This document shows positions 1-10,191 of a stretch of DNA of 33,139 nt, piece by piece (position 1 is the stretch's first letter; the number at the start of each line of letters is the position of its first letter). Both the position numbers and the translations under genes were made by a program. The stretch is from assembly GCA_023807065.1 (NCBI GenBank), contig JAJJLU010000539.1, forward strand, positions 1-33,139, given 5' to 3'. Below the pieces are notes generated by a model that saw nothing but the letters and a program-made list of their open reading frames with translations, was not told the DNA's origin and did no database searches. This DNA is from Isotricha intestinalis. Its lineage: Eukaryota; Ciliophora; Litostomatea; Vestibuliferida; Isotrichidae.

Positions 1-98
1 GGTTGTCTTCCCATTTCATACTTTCTCTTCTTTCTATGAATTGGCATTCTTCCTCCTGTTAAACGCCTTTTTGTTTTCGAACTTCTTGTTATTCCCAT
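1..98 (-). CDS. RPS8: 40S ribosomal protein eS8, N-terminal fragment cut by the window edge
   Basis: Reading leftward from an ATG at 98-96, 32 codons are open to the window edge. The peptide begins [17 protein letters not shown] and continues [13 protein letters not shown]. This matches the very conserved N-terminus of eS8 (family pattern MGISR...KRR.TGG...KKRKYE.GR.P), a structural protein of the small ribosomal subunit. Codons here are visibly richer in G and C (CGT, AGG, AAG, TCG) than in the rest of the window, as expected for a highly expressed gene in an AT-rich genome. The remainder of the gene lies outside the window. Identification rests on the N-terminal match alone, but that segment is distinctive. 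Confidence 0.87.
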   Translation of the reverse strand, partial: MGITRSSKTKRRLTGGRMPIHRKKRKYEMGRQ

Positions 99-951
99 TG
101 TTCAATGAATATATCTAAATTATAAATTAAATTTTATTTTATTTGTTATTTTTAAATTTGAATTATATATTTAAAAAATTGTTTAAGGAAATATTTTTAC
201 TGATTAATTAATTTAAGATTCAATTTTTTTTTAGTCAAAAAATCCTAATTATAAGTAAATATCAGTTTTTTATGTTAAAATAAAAATAATTGTAATTATT
301 ATGAAATACTAAAACAACGAATTATAGACAAAATAATTAAAAAAATATTGAATAAATCTATTTCCTTTTCAATATTAATTATTTTCTTTAAAAAAATAAT
401 TATTTATTGTTATAATTTTTAATTTTTGAAAAATGTATTGAAAGATATTTTATTCATTTTTAAATTTATAGGAATAAACATTAAATATTCTGTTTAGAAT
501 ATGTTTATTTCATATAAACATATCATTTTATTAATTATCTTTTTAATAAGATTTTAATTTTTAAAAAAGTTTTATTAAAGTCTTCCTCTTAATTCTTATT
601 TTTATTAAATTATTTATTCTTTCAATCTTTGAATATTTTTAATGTTAAATATTAATTGATTTTTAGTTATCATACTCACGATTTTAATAAAAGAATTATT
701 TTTAAAGGTTATTCATGAAGAATATCTTAATTTATTAAAAACATTTAAATGTTATATTAATTAAGAAATTAAATTGAAATAATTAACACAAAAAATAAAA
801 TCAGATTTAATAAATTATTTAATAATTAATTGATAAAATTTTATCTTTAAAGCAAAAAATCTTTACAATTTATTTTAAATAGATATTTTAAAAATAGTTA
901 TGAATTCACTCAATTATAAAAAACCCAAAAAAAAAAATAAATAATCATTAA
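99..951. other. Wide AT-rich divergent gap with no intact gene
   Basis: This holds the upstream regions of eS8 (-) and the GTPase gene (+). It is unusually wide for this window. No intact reading frame, tRNA or recognisable element is visible. Around 660-945 on the + strand one frame has acidic and lysine-rich stretches but is broken by many stops and matches no family I know, so it is at best a very old remnant. Confidence 0.6.
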
Positions 952-2454
952 ATGGAATCATCAAAATTAGATCCATTGGATGTATATGATATAATAATTA
1001 AAATAAATGCAATGAAGTCTTTAGAAGGAGAGGGTTGGGAAGAAGATTTTAACGATAAAGGATTGAAGAGATATAACGAGAAAAAAAATGAAAGGAGTGT
1101 GGTAGTTTCAGCTGTTGGAAACGCAAATAAAGGAAAATCATTTATTTTAGGAAAAATTGCAGGAGAAGATATTCCATCTGGTTATTCTGTCACAACTGAA
1201 GGTTTAAGTATAAAATATCCAACAATTAAAAAAAAAAATATTATACTTTTAGATACTGCAGGATTTGAAACTCCTTTAGTTGAGAATGATATTTATATGT
1301 TATCTAATAAAAAAAATTATTATTTTGATAATCCACAGAAAGAAGAAGAATATATTAAAGAAGTAACTGAGTTATCTAGAGATCGACAAATGACTGAATA
1401 TTTTTTACAAAAATTTGTGATAAGCCAAGCTAATATTTTAATTTGCGTAGTTGGACAATTAACTTATTCTGAGCAAAAATTCTTGAATAAAATTAAAAAA
1501 GAATGTGGAGATAAAACTTTGTTTATCATTCATAATTTACAAAATTTTACAACAAAAGAACAAGTAAATGATTATATTAAGGATACTTTGGAATGTTCTT
1601 TAACTTTTAAATTAAAAGAATTTACAATGGTTAGTTTCGAAGAATTAAATCAAAATCAAAATAATCATTATTTTACTGAAGTATTTAGTGATGAAAAAAA
1701 TGAACAAGATATTGTTCATTTAATTATGGCAAAGGAAAAATCTGAAGCTGGTGATTTTTATAATGATTCAACTATTAATTATATTAAAAATCAAATTATT
1801 GCATTTGTAGGAATTGAAGAATTTCCAATTGAGGAAAAATTAAAAGAATTTTTATATCAAATTTCGAGTGAAATTATGGAAGAAAAAATAAAAAAAGACA
1901 ATATTATGTTTTTCAACAAATAATTAAAAATTCAAAATGAAGAACCAAATAATTTAAAATTAAAAAAATGTTTAATAGATGAATTGGGAATGAACAGTTT
2001 TACAGAAACAAAATTTAAACCAAAATATAGATATTATAAAACAAAAGATGGAAAAACTTTTGTAATTCAAATTATAATGTGTGGAAAAGCAACAGGATTT
2101 AGACCAGGTAAACCTAAAATAGCAGAATCAGGTGAATATTATGTTTTTCCAATTCAAGGAACAAAAGTTATAGATGATCAAGAAACAACAAAAACAGAAG
2201 ATACATCAGAATCAGATAAGAATAAATTTTTCATACATAAAAGAGAAAATGGCTTTTTTTCTTTTGATATAAAAGTACCTGCTTCTGAAATCACTTTAGC
2301 TAGTCATAAACCTAAAGGTAAACCTGTAAAAAAAAATGGTATCATTACTATTGAATATGAATTACTACAAAATAATGATGAGGATGATGATGATAATGAG
2401 AATGAAAAAGAAAAAGAACAAATCACAACATCTTCTAAGATAGATGATAATTAA
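952..2454 (+). CDS. P-loop GTPase with C-terminal HSP20-like domain, interrupted by one in-frame TAA
   Basis: Codons 1-323 encode a GTP-binding domain: P-loop GNANKGKS at residues 56-63, switch-like TTEG at 81-84, and G3 motif DTAGFE at 101-106. HNLQNF (194-199) stands where the guanine-specificity N/TKxD motif would be, so the G4 motif is non-canonical. TAA at 1921-1923 ends this part, but the same frame is open again at once to the TAA at 2454. The downstream part carries a charged linker and a beta-rich domain with FKPKYRYYKTKDGK and GFFSFDIKVP, resembling an alpha-crystallin/HSP20 fold, then an acidic tail. Large protist GTPases with this two-part layout are known, so I read this as one 500-codon gene with a single internal stop. 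No GT-AG intron that removes the stop in frame is visible. It could be a recent null allele, a sequencing error or read-through; two separate genes are less likely because the second part lacks a good ATG at its domain start. Confidence 0.75.
1921..1923 (+). other. In-frame TAA inside the GTPase/HSP20-like gene
   Basis: This is the only stop in 500 codons. The flanking codons read FFNK before it and LKIQNEEPNN after it, with no frameshift. A single C to T change in a CAA (Gln) codon would produce it. Confidence 0.8.
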
Positions 2455-2528
2455 TAATTTGTTCAAAAATTTAATTTTAAATTAAAAAATTATTTCATTT
2501 ATATTTTTTTATTTATAAAAATTTATAA

Positions 2529-3537
2529 TTATGTGTTATAATTAATTTCGTATTTATTAAAATAGGATTTTACGCAATTTTTATTCCCATTAATGGAAAT
2601 ATTATTTTTTAGACTATTGATTTTTTTCATTGAATTTCCATTTCGATATAAATTAATATTACAATAATAATTACATTGTTTTGATTCATATTGAAAATTA
2701 ACTTTTTGACACATTTTTAATATATTTTTAAAAGCATTTGAAATTTCATATTGGAAATTATAATCTTCATTATATCTTTCATAAATTTTTTTAAAAGAAG
2801 GTTTTTGATTTATATTATCTTCAAAGGAATTTTTAGGATAAGTTAAAAAAGAATTATTAAAATTAGAAATAGAAATTGAATTCCCAATTTCTGTTGTTGA
2901 AGATTGTTTAGTTAAAGTAAGTGAATTATAACTATCATTATGAACTATAATATTATTATTATTCAAAGTATTAATTTCTTCTAATTCATCATATCGATTT
3001 TTCGCTGAGTTAAAAACTAATTTTTGTTTTCCTAAAAAAACAGGAGTTTTATTATTTAAAGCTTTATTAAATTCTTTATAATTTGTAAATTCTACAAAAC
3101 CAAAACCTTTAGATTTATTTTTAATAGGATCATAAATTATTTTAACACTTATAATTGATTTATATAAATCTAAAAAATATTTTTTAAGTGTATCATTTGA
3201 AATTGTTTTATCTATATTTCCCACAAATAACTAAAAATAATTTTAATAATCTTACAGTGAATTTAATTGGTTTTATTATATGACGATTTTTATCTCTTAC
3301 CCAATTTAATTTTATTTCAATATTTCGATGAATTTTCCCATTGTAATTATTTATTGCTTTTTCTGCAGATTCATGACTCTCAAATTCTAAAAATGCACAT
3401 CCTCTTTTAGTTTCTTTTATTTTTAAAGAAATTTTTTTTGGAAATATATTTATTTCCTCTAAAAATTTTTTAAGAAACATAGTATCCATCCAAGACTCTA
3501 TGTTTCCCAACCATAAAGTTTTATTTGAAGAATTCAT
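2529..3537 (-). CDS. Two-RRM RNA-binding protein (SECp43/RBP45-like), one 25-base intron
   Basis: Exon 1 runs from the ATG at 3537 to 3256 and exon 2 from 3230 to 2529. Joined they encode 327 residues. RRM1 has RNP2 LWLGNI and RNP1-like RGCAFLEF. The splice restores RRM2, whose RNP2 reads TLFVGNID and RNP1 reads KGFGFVEF. Without removing the intron, RRM2 loses its first strand, so the join is well supported. The spacing, the LWLGNIESWMD start of RRM1 and the LFVGNI start of RRM2 resemble SECp43 (tRNA-Sec-associated protein) and the plant RBP45/Nam8 group. The C-terminal 130 residues are Asn/Ser-rich and low in complexity. It probably binds mRNA or snRNA; the exact partner cannot be told. It converges on the GTPase gene with a 74-base gap. 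Confidence 0.85.
3231..3255 (-). other. 25-base spliceosomal intron in the RRM gene
   Basis: On the minus strand it starts GTAAGATT and ends ATTTTTAG, 25 bases, phase 0. Removing it fuses ...KPIKFT with LFVGNID and rebuilds RRM2. The length is typical of ciliate introns. Confidence 0.85.
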
Positions 3538-3732
3538 TAAATATTTTATATTTTTATAAATTATTTTAATTGCTCAAATCTTTCCATTAGAAATACATTA
3601 ATGAAATAAAAATCAAATTATAGAACAAAGAATGAATTATGATATATATAATTATTAAAAAATAATTAAGAAGAAAGTAATAATTAAATTTTTTTTATTT
3701 TAAAAATAATAATAAAAATATTGTTAATTAAT

Positions 3733-5055
3733 ATGGGAAATGAATTAGGCAAATGTAAATGTTCCTGTAATAAAGATACCCAAAATACAGCAAATTTTGA
3801 TAATTTAAATAATAATGATAATCAAAATTTAGAAAATGATCCTTCAAATATACCATTTATAATTAATTCTTCTTTAGGACAAAGTAATTTAAAAGAATAT
3901 GTTAATGGAAGAAGTTATAATCAAATAGATGATAAATTAAAAGGGGGAAATTTTTCAAATTCTCTTTCTCAATTTGGTTCAACAGGTTCAAAATTTTTTG
4001 AAAATTCTCCAGAAAAATTTAAAATAGTAAAAATACAAAGTGTTTATAGAGGATATAATTTAAGAAAAAACTACGAGAACAATTTAAAACAGGATTTAAT
4101 TAATCAAACAAAACAACTTATAAAAGAATTAACTGAACAATATACAAAATATAATTTAAAAAGAGCAGAAAGTTTAATAGGAACAAAATTTGATAAGAAT
4201 GGGTGGAAAAATTTTTACAATGAAGAAAACCAAGAAGATATAGATGATATAATTAATTATGATTATGGTACAACATATCAATGTAATTTATTAATAATTA
4301 AAGGTTTAAATCCTTCATTTTATATAGGAGAAATAAATATTAATTATGAAATGAATGGATTTGGAACTTTAATTAAAAATGATGGAACAAAATATGAAGG
4401 TTTTTGGAGAAAAAATTATTTTACAGGTTGGGGAAGATTAATAGATATTGATGGATCAATATATGAAGGTTTATTTATAAATGGAAAATTAAATGGAAAA
4501 GGGATAAAAAAGAGTTTAAATAATAGTTCATATATAGGAGATTTTAAAGATAATAAAAAAGAAGGTTATGGTAAAGAAGAAACAAATGAACATATATATG
4601 AAGGAGAATTTAAAAATGATAAAAAAAATGGAACTGGAAAATTAACATATAAATTATTAAATGATACTTATGAAGGAGATTTTAAAGATAATTGTATTAC
4701 TGGAAATGGTTTTTATACTTGGGCAAATAAAGACACTTATAAAGGTAGTTTTGTAAATGGAAAGATGCATGGGAAAGGTTTATATAAATGGCCAGATGGA
4801 GGAGAATATTATGGTGATTATGTTAATAATATTAAAGAAGGTTATGGTAGATTTAAATGGGTTAATGGAAAAGTTTTTGAAGGACAATTTAAAAAAGGAA
4901 GACCTGATGGTTTCGGGAAATTAATTACTGGAAATAAAGAATTAAATGTTGAGTTTAAAGATGGGAAATTAGTTACTAATATTAAAGAAATGCTAAAAAA
5001 AGAAAAAGAAAAAGAAAATGAAATTAAAAATGATGAAGATGATGAAATTAATTAA
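3733..5055 (+). CDS. Acylated IQ-motif and MORN-repeat protein
   Basis: I start at the ATG at 3733; the frame is open a few codons upstream but has no earlier ATG. The 440-residue product begins MGNELGKCKCSC, a textbook N-myristoylation signal (Gly2) with nearby cysteines for palmitoylation, so membrane attachment is likely. An IQ calmodulin-binding motif follows at about residues 101-113 (IQSVYRGYNLRK). The C-terminal half (about 195-410) is a run of roughly eight MORN repeats of the form Y-x-G-x-F-x-x-x-x-x-x-G-x-G, for example YEGFWRKNYFTGWGRL and YKGSFVNGKMHGKG. The tail is rich in Lys and Glu. MORN proteins scaffold at membranes and the cell cortex or cilia. A calmodulin-regulated membrane or cortical scaffold is my inference. 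It is divergent from the RRM gene with about 195 bases between starts. Confidence 0.88.
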   Translation: MGNELGKCKCSCNKDTQNTANFDNLNNNDNQNLENDPSNIPFIINSSLGQSNLKEYVNGRSYNQIDDKLKGGNFSNSLSQFGSTGSKFFENSPEKFKIVKIQSVYRGYNLRKNYENNLKQDLINQTKQLIKELTEQYTKYNLKRAESLIGTKFDKNGWKNFYNEENQEDIDDIINYDYGTTYQCNLLIIKGLNPSFYIGEININYEMNGFGTLIKNDGTKYEGFWRKNYFTGWGRLIDIDGSIYEGLFINGKLNGKGIKKSLNNSSYIGDFKDNKKEGYGKEETNEHIYEGEFKNDKKNGTGKLTYKLLNDTYEGDFKDNCITGNGFYTWANKDTYKGSFVNGKMHGKGLYKWPDGGEYYGDYVNNIKEGYGRFKWVNGKVFEGQFKKGRPDGFGKLITGNKELNVEFKDGKLVTNIKEMLKKEKEKENEIKNDEDDEIN

Positions 5056-5217
5056 ATTTAGTATTTTATTCATTTTATTTTTACTATGAATTATGTATAT
5101 ATAGAATTTTTTCTATTTTATTTAAAAAGCAAAAAAAGTAAAATAAATAAAAATTTCCTTTAAAATTACTTATAATAAATAATATCCAAAAAAAAAATAA
5201 AAAATAAAAATAAAACA

Positions 5218-8200
5218 CTAATTATGATGTTTAGAAATATTGGTAGTAACTTTTTTAACAATATCATCTCTATATTTAGCTAAACCTTTCCTAACATCAC
5301 CTCCTTCTTTAGCAATATTGACTAAAATATGTGTTAAATCAACAAGTGCACTATCATAAGGATCTTCTCCCCAAAAAGCTCTAATATTAATTCCATTTTC
5401 TTTTTGTAATCTAAAATTTTGAGGCATATTATCAACAATAATAATTTTATCAAGCGGTCTTCCTAATCTATTTAAATCTTTCACAAAATCATTATCTATA
5501 ATAACTGCATGTTGTCTATATAATCTATAATCAAAATATATTTTATTTTCTTCAATAGCATCTATTAATAAATCTGCATAATCTTGTGTTGCTGCTGTAA
5601 AAACTATAATTTCATAATATTTTCCTAAAGTTTCTAAAAATTCAAATATTCCTGGTCTTACTCTTAAAACTCCTTCTGTATCATTGTTTGGATTTACTTT
5701 AAAATGAATTATTGTTTCATCTAAATCTAAAACTAAAGTATAATTCTTTAAATTTTTAGTCTTTAAATATGGAGGTTCTACTGGATAAAAATTGGAATTT
5801 TCTCTTAAAACAACTGAAGCTAAAACACTTGCATTTGGATTTTCTACTCTCATTATATATTCTCTAAAAAATTTATTTATTTCTTCGTAACTTTTGTCAT
5901 TTATTGTCTTATATAATGAAACTAAATTATCTGTTAATTGAGTCATTGGATAATTTTTTAGTATAATTCTTATATCATTTGATATATAATTTGTATTACA
6001 TTTTATTTTATCTATTGAACTTAAGGAATGACCATTAAATGATAAATAATCAATTTCTTCTGTTGAATTTTTTAATGAAGATACTAAATTTTTTAATTTA
6101 TACACCCAAACATTTCCTAAACTTTCATTAGATATTTTACTTAGAATATATTCACATATTATTAATAAGTTTTTATGATTTAAATTTAATAATGCTTTTA
6201 TCATTATGAAAACTTTATCCAGAAGATTATTATCAAATGAAACATCATAGCATAACATAATTGTTAATAATTCATATTTAATACTTGATTGAACAATTCC
6301 TGAATCTTCTCCTTTAAAAGCTTTTTCTATAGTTCTGAATAAAGAGCAATTATAATAATAATTCCACCACTCAAAACATTCATTATACATTACTTTATTT
6401 GTTGATAATGCATTTATAATTTCTGATAACTTTTCTTCTAAAATCATTAAGTCTTCTAAATTAATTGAAAAACTAGGTTGAGGATAATAATAATGATTAT
6501 TATAATTATTATTATATGATGACATTGAATTATTATTATATGTCATTGAATTATTATAAGAAGAATTATTCTTATAAGTTAAAGAATTACCCATTCCATT
6601 CATATTTATATAATTATGAATATTAGTCATACTATTCATTGAGGTTAAACTGGGTTTAATTCTGTTATTTTCGAAATAATCATATGGATTTATATTATTT
6701 AAATTATTATTATATCTATTTATATTTTTTGGTGAACCATAACTTCTATTTTCTAATAAAGTATTTGTTTGCCTACTGTATCTAGTAGGACTTTTACAAT
6801 ATACTTGAGATTGTTTTCTATATCCAATATCTTGATAAGAAGAATTCAAAGTAGAATTAATAGAATTATTATATATATTATTTACATTATTAGTATTTGT
6901 CATATATCCATTAGAAATATCTTGAAAATTATAAATATTATTACTAAAATTATTATTATTTATATTAACATTATTATAATTATTATTATTATTACCATTA
7001 GCATTAACTTTTTCATTTGATCTTCCTCTCATTCCTTTTTTAGTGTAAATTAAATTTGTTGAACTTCTTCCTCCATTATTATTTTGTGTAGTATATAAAG
7101 TATTTTTTACTGGTTTTTGATAAGCATTTCCAGAATCAAAAGATCTATCATTTTTATTTGATAATTCTTCAAACATTACAGGTTCTCTTTCATTATTCAT
7201 ATAATTTGTATATGATTTTTTAATATAATTTGTTGAGGTCATTGGAATTTCTCTATTATATGTTTCTTTTTTTTCTGTTTTTAAATTTTCTTCTTTATTT
7301 TTTTTTATTTTATTATAATGATTCTCTATTTCTGAAAATTTTTTTTTTCTTTCTTCTGATTCTTTTTTTTTCTTATTTTCTTCTTCTTGTAATTTTTTTT
7401 TCTTATTTTCTTCTTCTTGTAATTTTTTTTTCTTTTTGTTTTCTTCTTCTAATTTTTTTTTCTTTTTATTTTCTTCTTCTTTTTTTTTTTCATCTTCTAT
7501 TTTTTTTCTTTTTTTATTTTCTTCTTCTAATTTTTTTCTTTTTTCTTCTTCTTCTTTTTTTCTTTTTTCTTCTTCTATTTTTTTTCTTTTTTTTTCTTCT
7601 TCCAATTTTTTTTTTTCTTCTTCTTCTTTTCTTTTATTTTCTTCTTCTTCTTTTCTCTTTTTTCTTTCTTCTTGTCTTTTTTTTCTTTCTTTCATTTTTT
7701 CATCTCTTTTTTTTTCTTCTTCTTCTTCTTTTTTTCTTTTTTCTTCTTCTTTAATTTTTTTTTCTTTTTCTTCTTTTATTGTTTCTTCATCAGAAAAATT
7801 TTCATTTATAAAATTATTTTTTTTATTTTTTTCTTCTATTTTCTCTTTTTCTAATTTTTTCGCTTTTAACATATCAATAATATTTCTTAATCCACTAACA
7901 TTCTTTTTAGGTTTTTCTTCTATTATTTCTTCTTCAAATTTTTCTTCTTCTAAATTATCATCTCTAATAAATTTTGAAGGAGGTTTATCATAATTTTTTT
8001 CTTCTTCTTCTTCTTCAAATTCTTCCTCTTCTTCTTTTTCTATTTCTCTTTTTTTTTGTTCTATTAATTGTTTTTGTTTTATTAAAAGTTGTTCTTGTTC
8101 TTCTTCATCTTTTTTATTTTTTTTACTCATTAATAATAATAATTTTTCCTTTAAGGTTTGTTTATTTTCATTATTATTTTTTATATTATTATTTAATATT

Positions 8201-8916
8201 TTCTTTTCTTCTTCTTCTTCTTCTTTTTTTTCTTCTTCTAATTTCTTTTCTTCTTCTTCTTCTTTTTTTTCTTCTTCTAATTTATTTTCTTCTTCTTCTT
8301 CATTTGATATATTTAATTCTATTTCATTATTTTGGTTTTCTTTATTCTCAATTTTGTTTTCTTGAGAAATATTATTAATATTATTTTCCTTTAATTTAAT
8401 TTCTTCTTCTTCTTTATTATCATTATTCTCATTCATTATATTATCATTTTCAACAATTTCTTTTTCTTCAATAATATTATCATTATCATTTTTTTCAATT
8501 TCATTATCACTTAATTCAATATTATTTTCATTTAGAATAATTTCTTTTTCTTCTTTTTCATTTTCTTCTTTTTTATTAATTCTATTTTTTATTTTTTCTT
8601 CTTGAGCTTTGTTTCTATAACATGCTCTAATATTTATATCTTCAGAGCTATAACTTTCATCACTATTATATTTTAATTCTTCAGGTATTTGTTTTTTACT
8701 TGAATTTTCTATTTTATTTATTCTACTTTGAAAAATTTGTTTTAATTTTTCTTGTAAAGTAGGATTGTTTTTTATTGGACTTCCATTTTCTCTGTTCATT
8801 TTTTCTTTTATTTCTTCTTCTGATTTATTATTTTCTTCATTATTATATTCAAAATTGTTTTTCCTTTGATGTTTATAAATATTTATTTCTTGAGACTCTG
8901 TTAAACTGTTTTCCAT
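5218..8916 (-). CDS. FCP1/SCP-type protein phosphatase with long Glu/Lys coiled-coil N-terminus
   Basis: The catalytic HAD domain is at the C-terminus (about residues 1055-1225). It has nucleophile motif LDLDETIIH near 1064, VFTAATQDYAD, and IIVDNMPQNF, all expected for an active aspartate-based Ser/Thr phosphatase of the FCP1/SCP (NIF) family. Substrates in this family include the RNA polymerase II CTD. Residues about 100-600 are highly charged KEEEE/KKLEEE repeats, probably one long coiled coil. An Asn/Ser/Tyr-rich disordered stretch follows, then a helical segment starting FSINLEDLMILEEKL just before the catalytic domain. An upstream ATG at 9000 is in frame, but its 28 extra residues are hydrophobic and Phe-rich like untranslated DNA; MENSLTE at 8916 is the better start (1,232 residues). 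It ends with TAG, one of few such stops here. Confidence 0.88.
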   Translation of the reverse strand: MENSLTESQEINIYKHQRKNNFEYNNEENNKSEEEIKEKMNRENGSPIKNNPTLQEKLKQIFQSRINKIENSSKKQIPEELKYNSDESYSSEDINIRACYRNKAQEEKIKNRINKKEENEKEEKEIILNENNIELSDNEIEKNDNDNIIEEKEIVENDNIMNENNDNKEEEEIKLKENNINNISQENKIENKENQNNEIELNISNEEEEENKLEEEKKEEEEEKKLEEEKKEEEEEEKKILNNNIKNNNENKQTLKEKLLLLMSKKNKKDEEEQEQLLIKQKQLIEQKKREIEKEEEEEFEEEEEEKNYDKPPSKFIRDDNLEEEKFEEEIIEEKPKKNVSGLRNIIDMLKAKKLEKEKIEEKNKKNNFINENFSDEETIKEEKEKKIKEEEKRKKEEEEEKKRDEKMKERKKRQEERKKRKEEEENKRKEEEEKKKLEEEKKRKKIEEEKRKKEEEEKRKKLEEENKKRKKIEDEKKKEEENKKKKKLEEENKKKKKLQEEENKKKKLQEEENKKKKESEERKKKFSEIENHYNKIKKNKEENLKTEKKETYNREIPMTSTNYIKKSYTNYMNNEREPVMFEELSNKNDRSFDSGNAYQKPVKNTLYTTQNNNGGRSSTNLIYTKKGMRGRSNEKVNANGNNNNNYNNVNINNNNFSNNIYNFQDISNGYMTNTNNVNNIYNNSINSTLNSSYQDIGYRKQSQVYCKSPTRYSRQTNTLLENRSYGSPKNINRYNNNLNNINPYDYFENNRIKPSLTSMNSMTNIHNYINMNGMGNSLTYKNNSSYNNSMTYNNNSMSSYNNNYNNHYYYPQPSFSINLEDLMILEEKLSEIINALSTNKVMYNECFEWWNYYYNCSLFRTIEKAFKGEDSGIVQSSIKYELLTIMLCYDVSFDNNLLDKVFIMIKALLNLNHKNLLIICEYILSKISNESLGNVWVYKLKNLVSSLKNSTEEIDYLSFNGHSLSSIDKIKCNTNYISNDIRIILKNYPMTQLTDNLVSLYKTINDKSYEEINKFFREYIMRVENPNASVLASVVLRENSNFYPVEPPYLKTKNLKNYTLVLDLDETIIHFKVNPNNDTEGVLRVRPGIFEFLETLGKYYEIIVFTAATQDYADLLIDAIEENKIYFDYRLYRQHAVIIDNDFVKDLNRLGRPLDKIIIVDNMPQNFRLQKENGINIRAFWGEDPYDSALVDLTHILVNIAKEGGDVRKGLAKYRDDIVKKVTTNISKHHN
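7270..8310 (-). repeat. Glu/Lys-coding low-complexity tract (near-homopurine coding strand)
   Basis: Inside the phosphatase gene the + strand is mostly TTC/TTT runs, broken by short A- or G-containing gaps. Around 7374-7460 a unit of about 27-30 bases, encoding NKKKKLQEE, recurs in tandem. It encodes the coiled coil and also creates long Phe/Leu-rich false frames on the + strand. Boundaries are approximate. Confidence 0.8.
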
Positions 8917-9141
8917 TTTTATTACACAATAAAATTTAAAATATTTTTTTGAATAAAATAAATGATAAAAACAAAAAAATTTATTTATTAAAATTAACAT
9001 AAATAAATAAAATCTATATACTTAGTTATTATTCGATGAATTTATTAAAACAATGATAATATTAAATTAAGATTATTTATATAAAAAAAGTCATGTTTTA
9101 TTTATTTTTATATGAGAAATATTTTTATTTTTTTAATAATA

Positions 9142-10191
9142 ATGGAAAGCGATGATATTATTAAAAAAGATAATAATGATAAACCATTAGATAATAATGA
9201 AAATACGAGTTATATTATTAATAATAATTTTGTAGAAAAAATGCAATTAAAAAATAATGAAATAAATGAATTAAAACATCAAATTTTTGAATTAGAAAAT
9301 TATATATATAATTATAATAAAAAAAAAAAGGAATATGAGAAGGAAATAAATAATAATGATAATTTAATTAAACAACTTCAAAAACAAAATAAAGAATTAT
9401 TAAAAGATAAAAATATTATAGAAGAAGATATAATAGAAAAAGAAAGAATCCAACACATATATGAATATAATACAGAGCTTCTAAAAAAGCTAAGAAATGA
9501 AAACGAGGAAGTAAAATTAGATTTAAATTCATCAATTTCAAATGTTAAGCATTTAAAACGCACAATTTCAGAATTAGAAAAATCAAAAATCAAATATCAA
9601 AACGATTTAGAAACTCTAAATGATGAGTTAGATGAAAAAATGAATGAAAGATTAATAAATAAAGATTCTGATAATATAAATGGAAAACTTTTAACTGAAA
9701 AGCAAAATGAAATAAATAATTTACAATATGAAATTCTAGATTTAAAAGGAAAATTAGAAGAATTCCAATATAAAATATTATTAGCTGATAGAGATTATAG
9801 ACAAGGGAAAGTTGATATAGATGAATTAAAAAGAAAAAATAAATTAGATTTAGAAAGTTATGAAGATAAAATTAGTATATTAAAGCATGATATTGAAATG
9901 TTAAAAAAAAAAAAAAACGATTATCAAAATGTTGATAATATAAAAATAATAAAAAAAAAAATTCAAAATTTAGAAGAAGAACATAAAATAAATTTAAAAC
10001 TTTTAAATGATGAAATTGATGACAATAATAAATTATTTTCTGAAAATGAAAAAAAACAATTAATAAATAATAGATTAAAAAGGGATTTCATAAATTTAAA
10101 AAAAGGAAACGTCCAACAAGTATTAATTGATAGAGAAAGGGATCAAATTGAAGAAGAAGAAGCTCTTAAAGAAAGTTTAATTTCAGATTAA
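9142..10191 (+). CDS. Coiled-coil protein of unknown function
   Basis: The 349-residue product is almost entirely heptad-like, rich in Glu, Lys, Asn, Leu and Ile from about residue 30 to the end, with no globular domain, signal peptide or membrane segment visible. I chose the ATG at 9142 (MESDDIIKKD). An in-frame ATG at 9112 would add ten hydrophobic residues that look like leader DNA. The C-terminus ends in an acidic EEEEALKESLISD. Such proteins in ciliates are often cytoskeletal, basal-body or axonemal, but nothing here proves that. It is divergent from the large phosphatase gene, with about 225 bases between starts. Low GC and a run of AAA codons cause many poly-A tracts in the coding strand. 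Confidence 0.75.
   Translation: MESDDIIKKDNNDKPLDNNENTSYIINNNFVEKMQLKNNEINELKHQIFELENYIYNYNKKKKEYEKEINNNDNLIKQLQKQNKELLKDKNIIEEDIIEKERIQHIYEYNTELLKKLRNENEEVKLDLNSSISNVKHLKRTISELEKSKIKYQNDLETLNDELDEKMNERLINKDSDNINGKLLTEKQNEINNLQYEILDLKGKLEEFQYKILLADRDYRQGKVDIDELKRKNKLDLESYEDKISILKHDIEMLKKKKNDYQNVDNIKIIKKKIQNLEEEHKINLKLLNDEIDDNNKLFSENEKKQLINNRLKRDFINLKKGNVQQVLIDRERDQIEEEEALKESLISD

Noticed and set aside
660..947. Coding-like + strand frame upstream of the GTPase gene (reads EEYLNLLKTFK and later KAKNLYNLF)
   Set aside because: About ten stops, no recognised motif, and AT-rich DNA gives such phrases by chance; kept only as a remark on the gap.
7230..8378. Several long + strand frames rich in Phe, Leu and Ser
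   Set aside because: They are the antisense of the Glu/Lys coiled coil of the phosphatase gene; composition is only F/L/S/I with no start context or domain.
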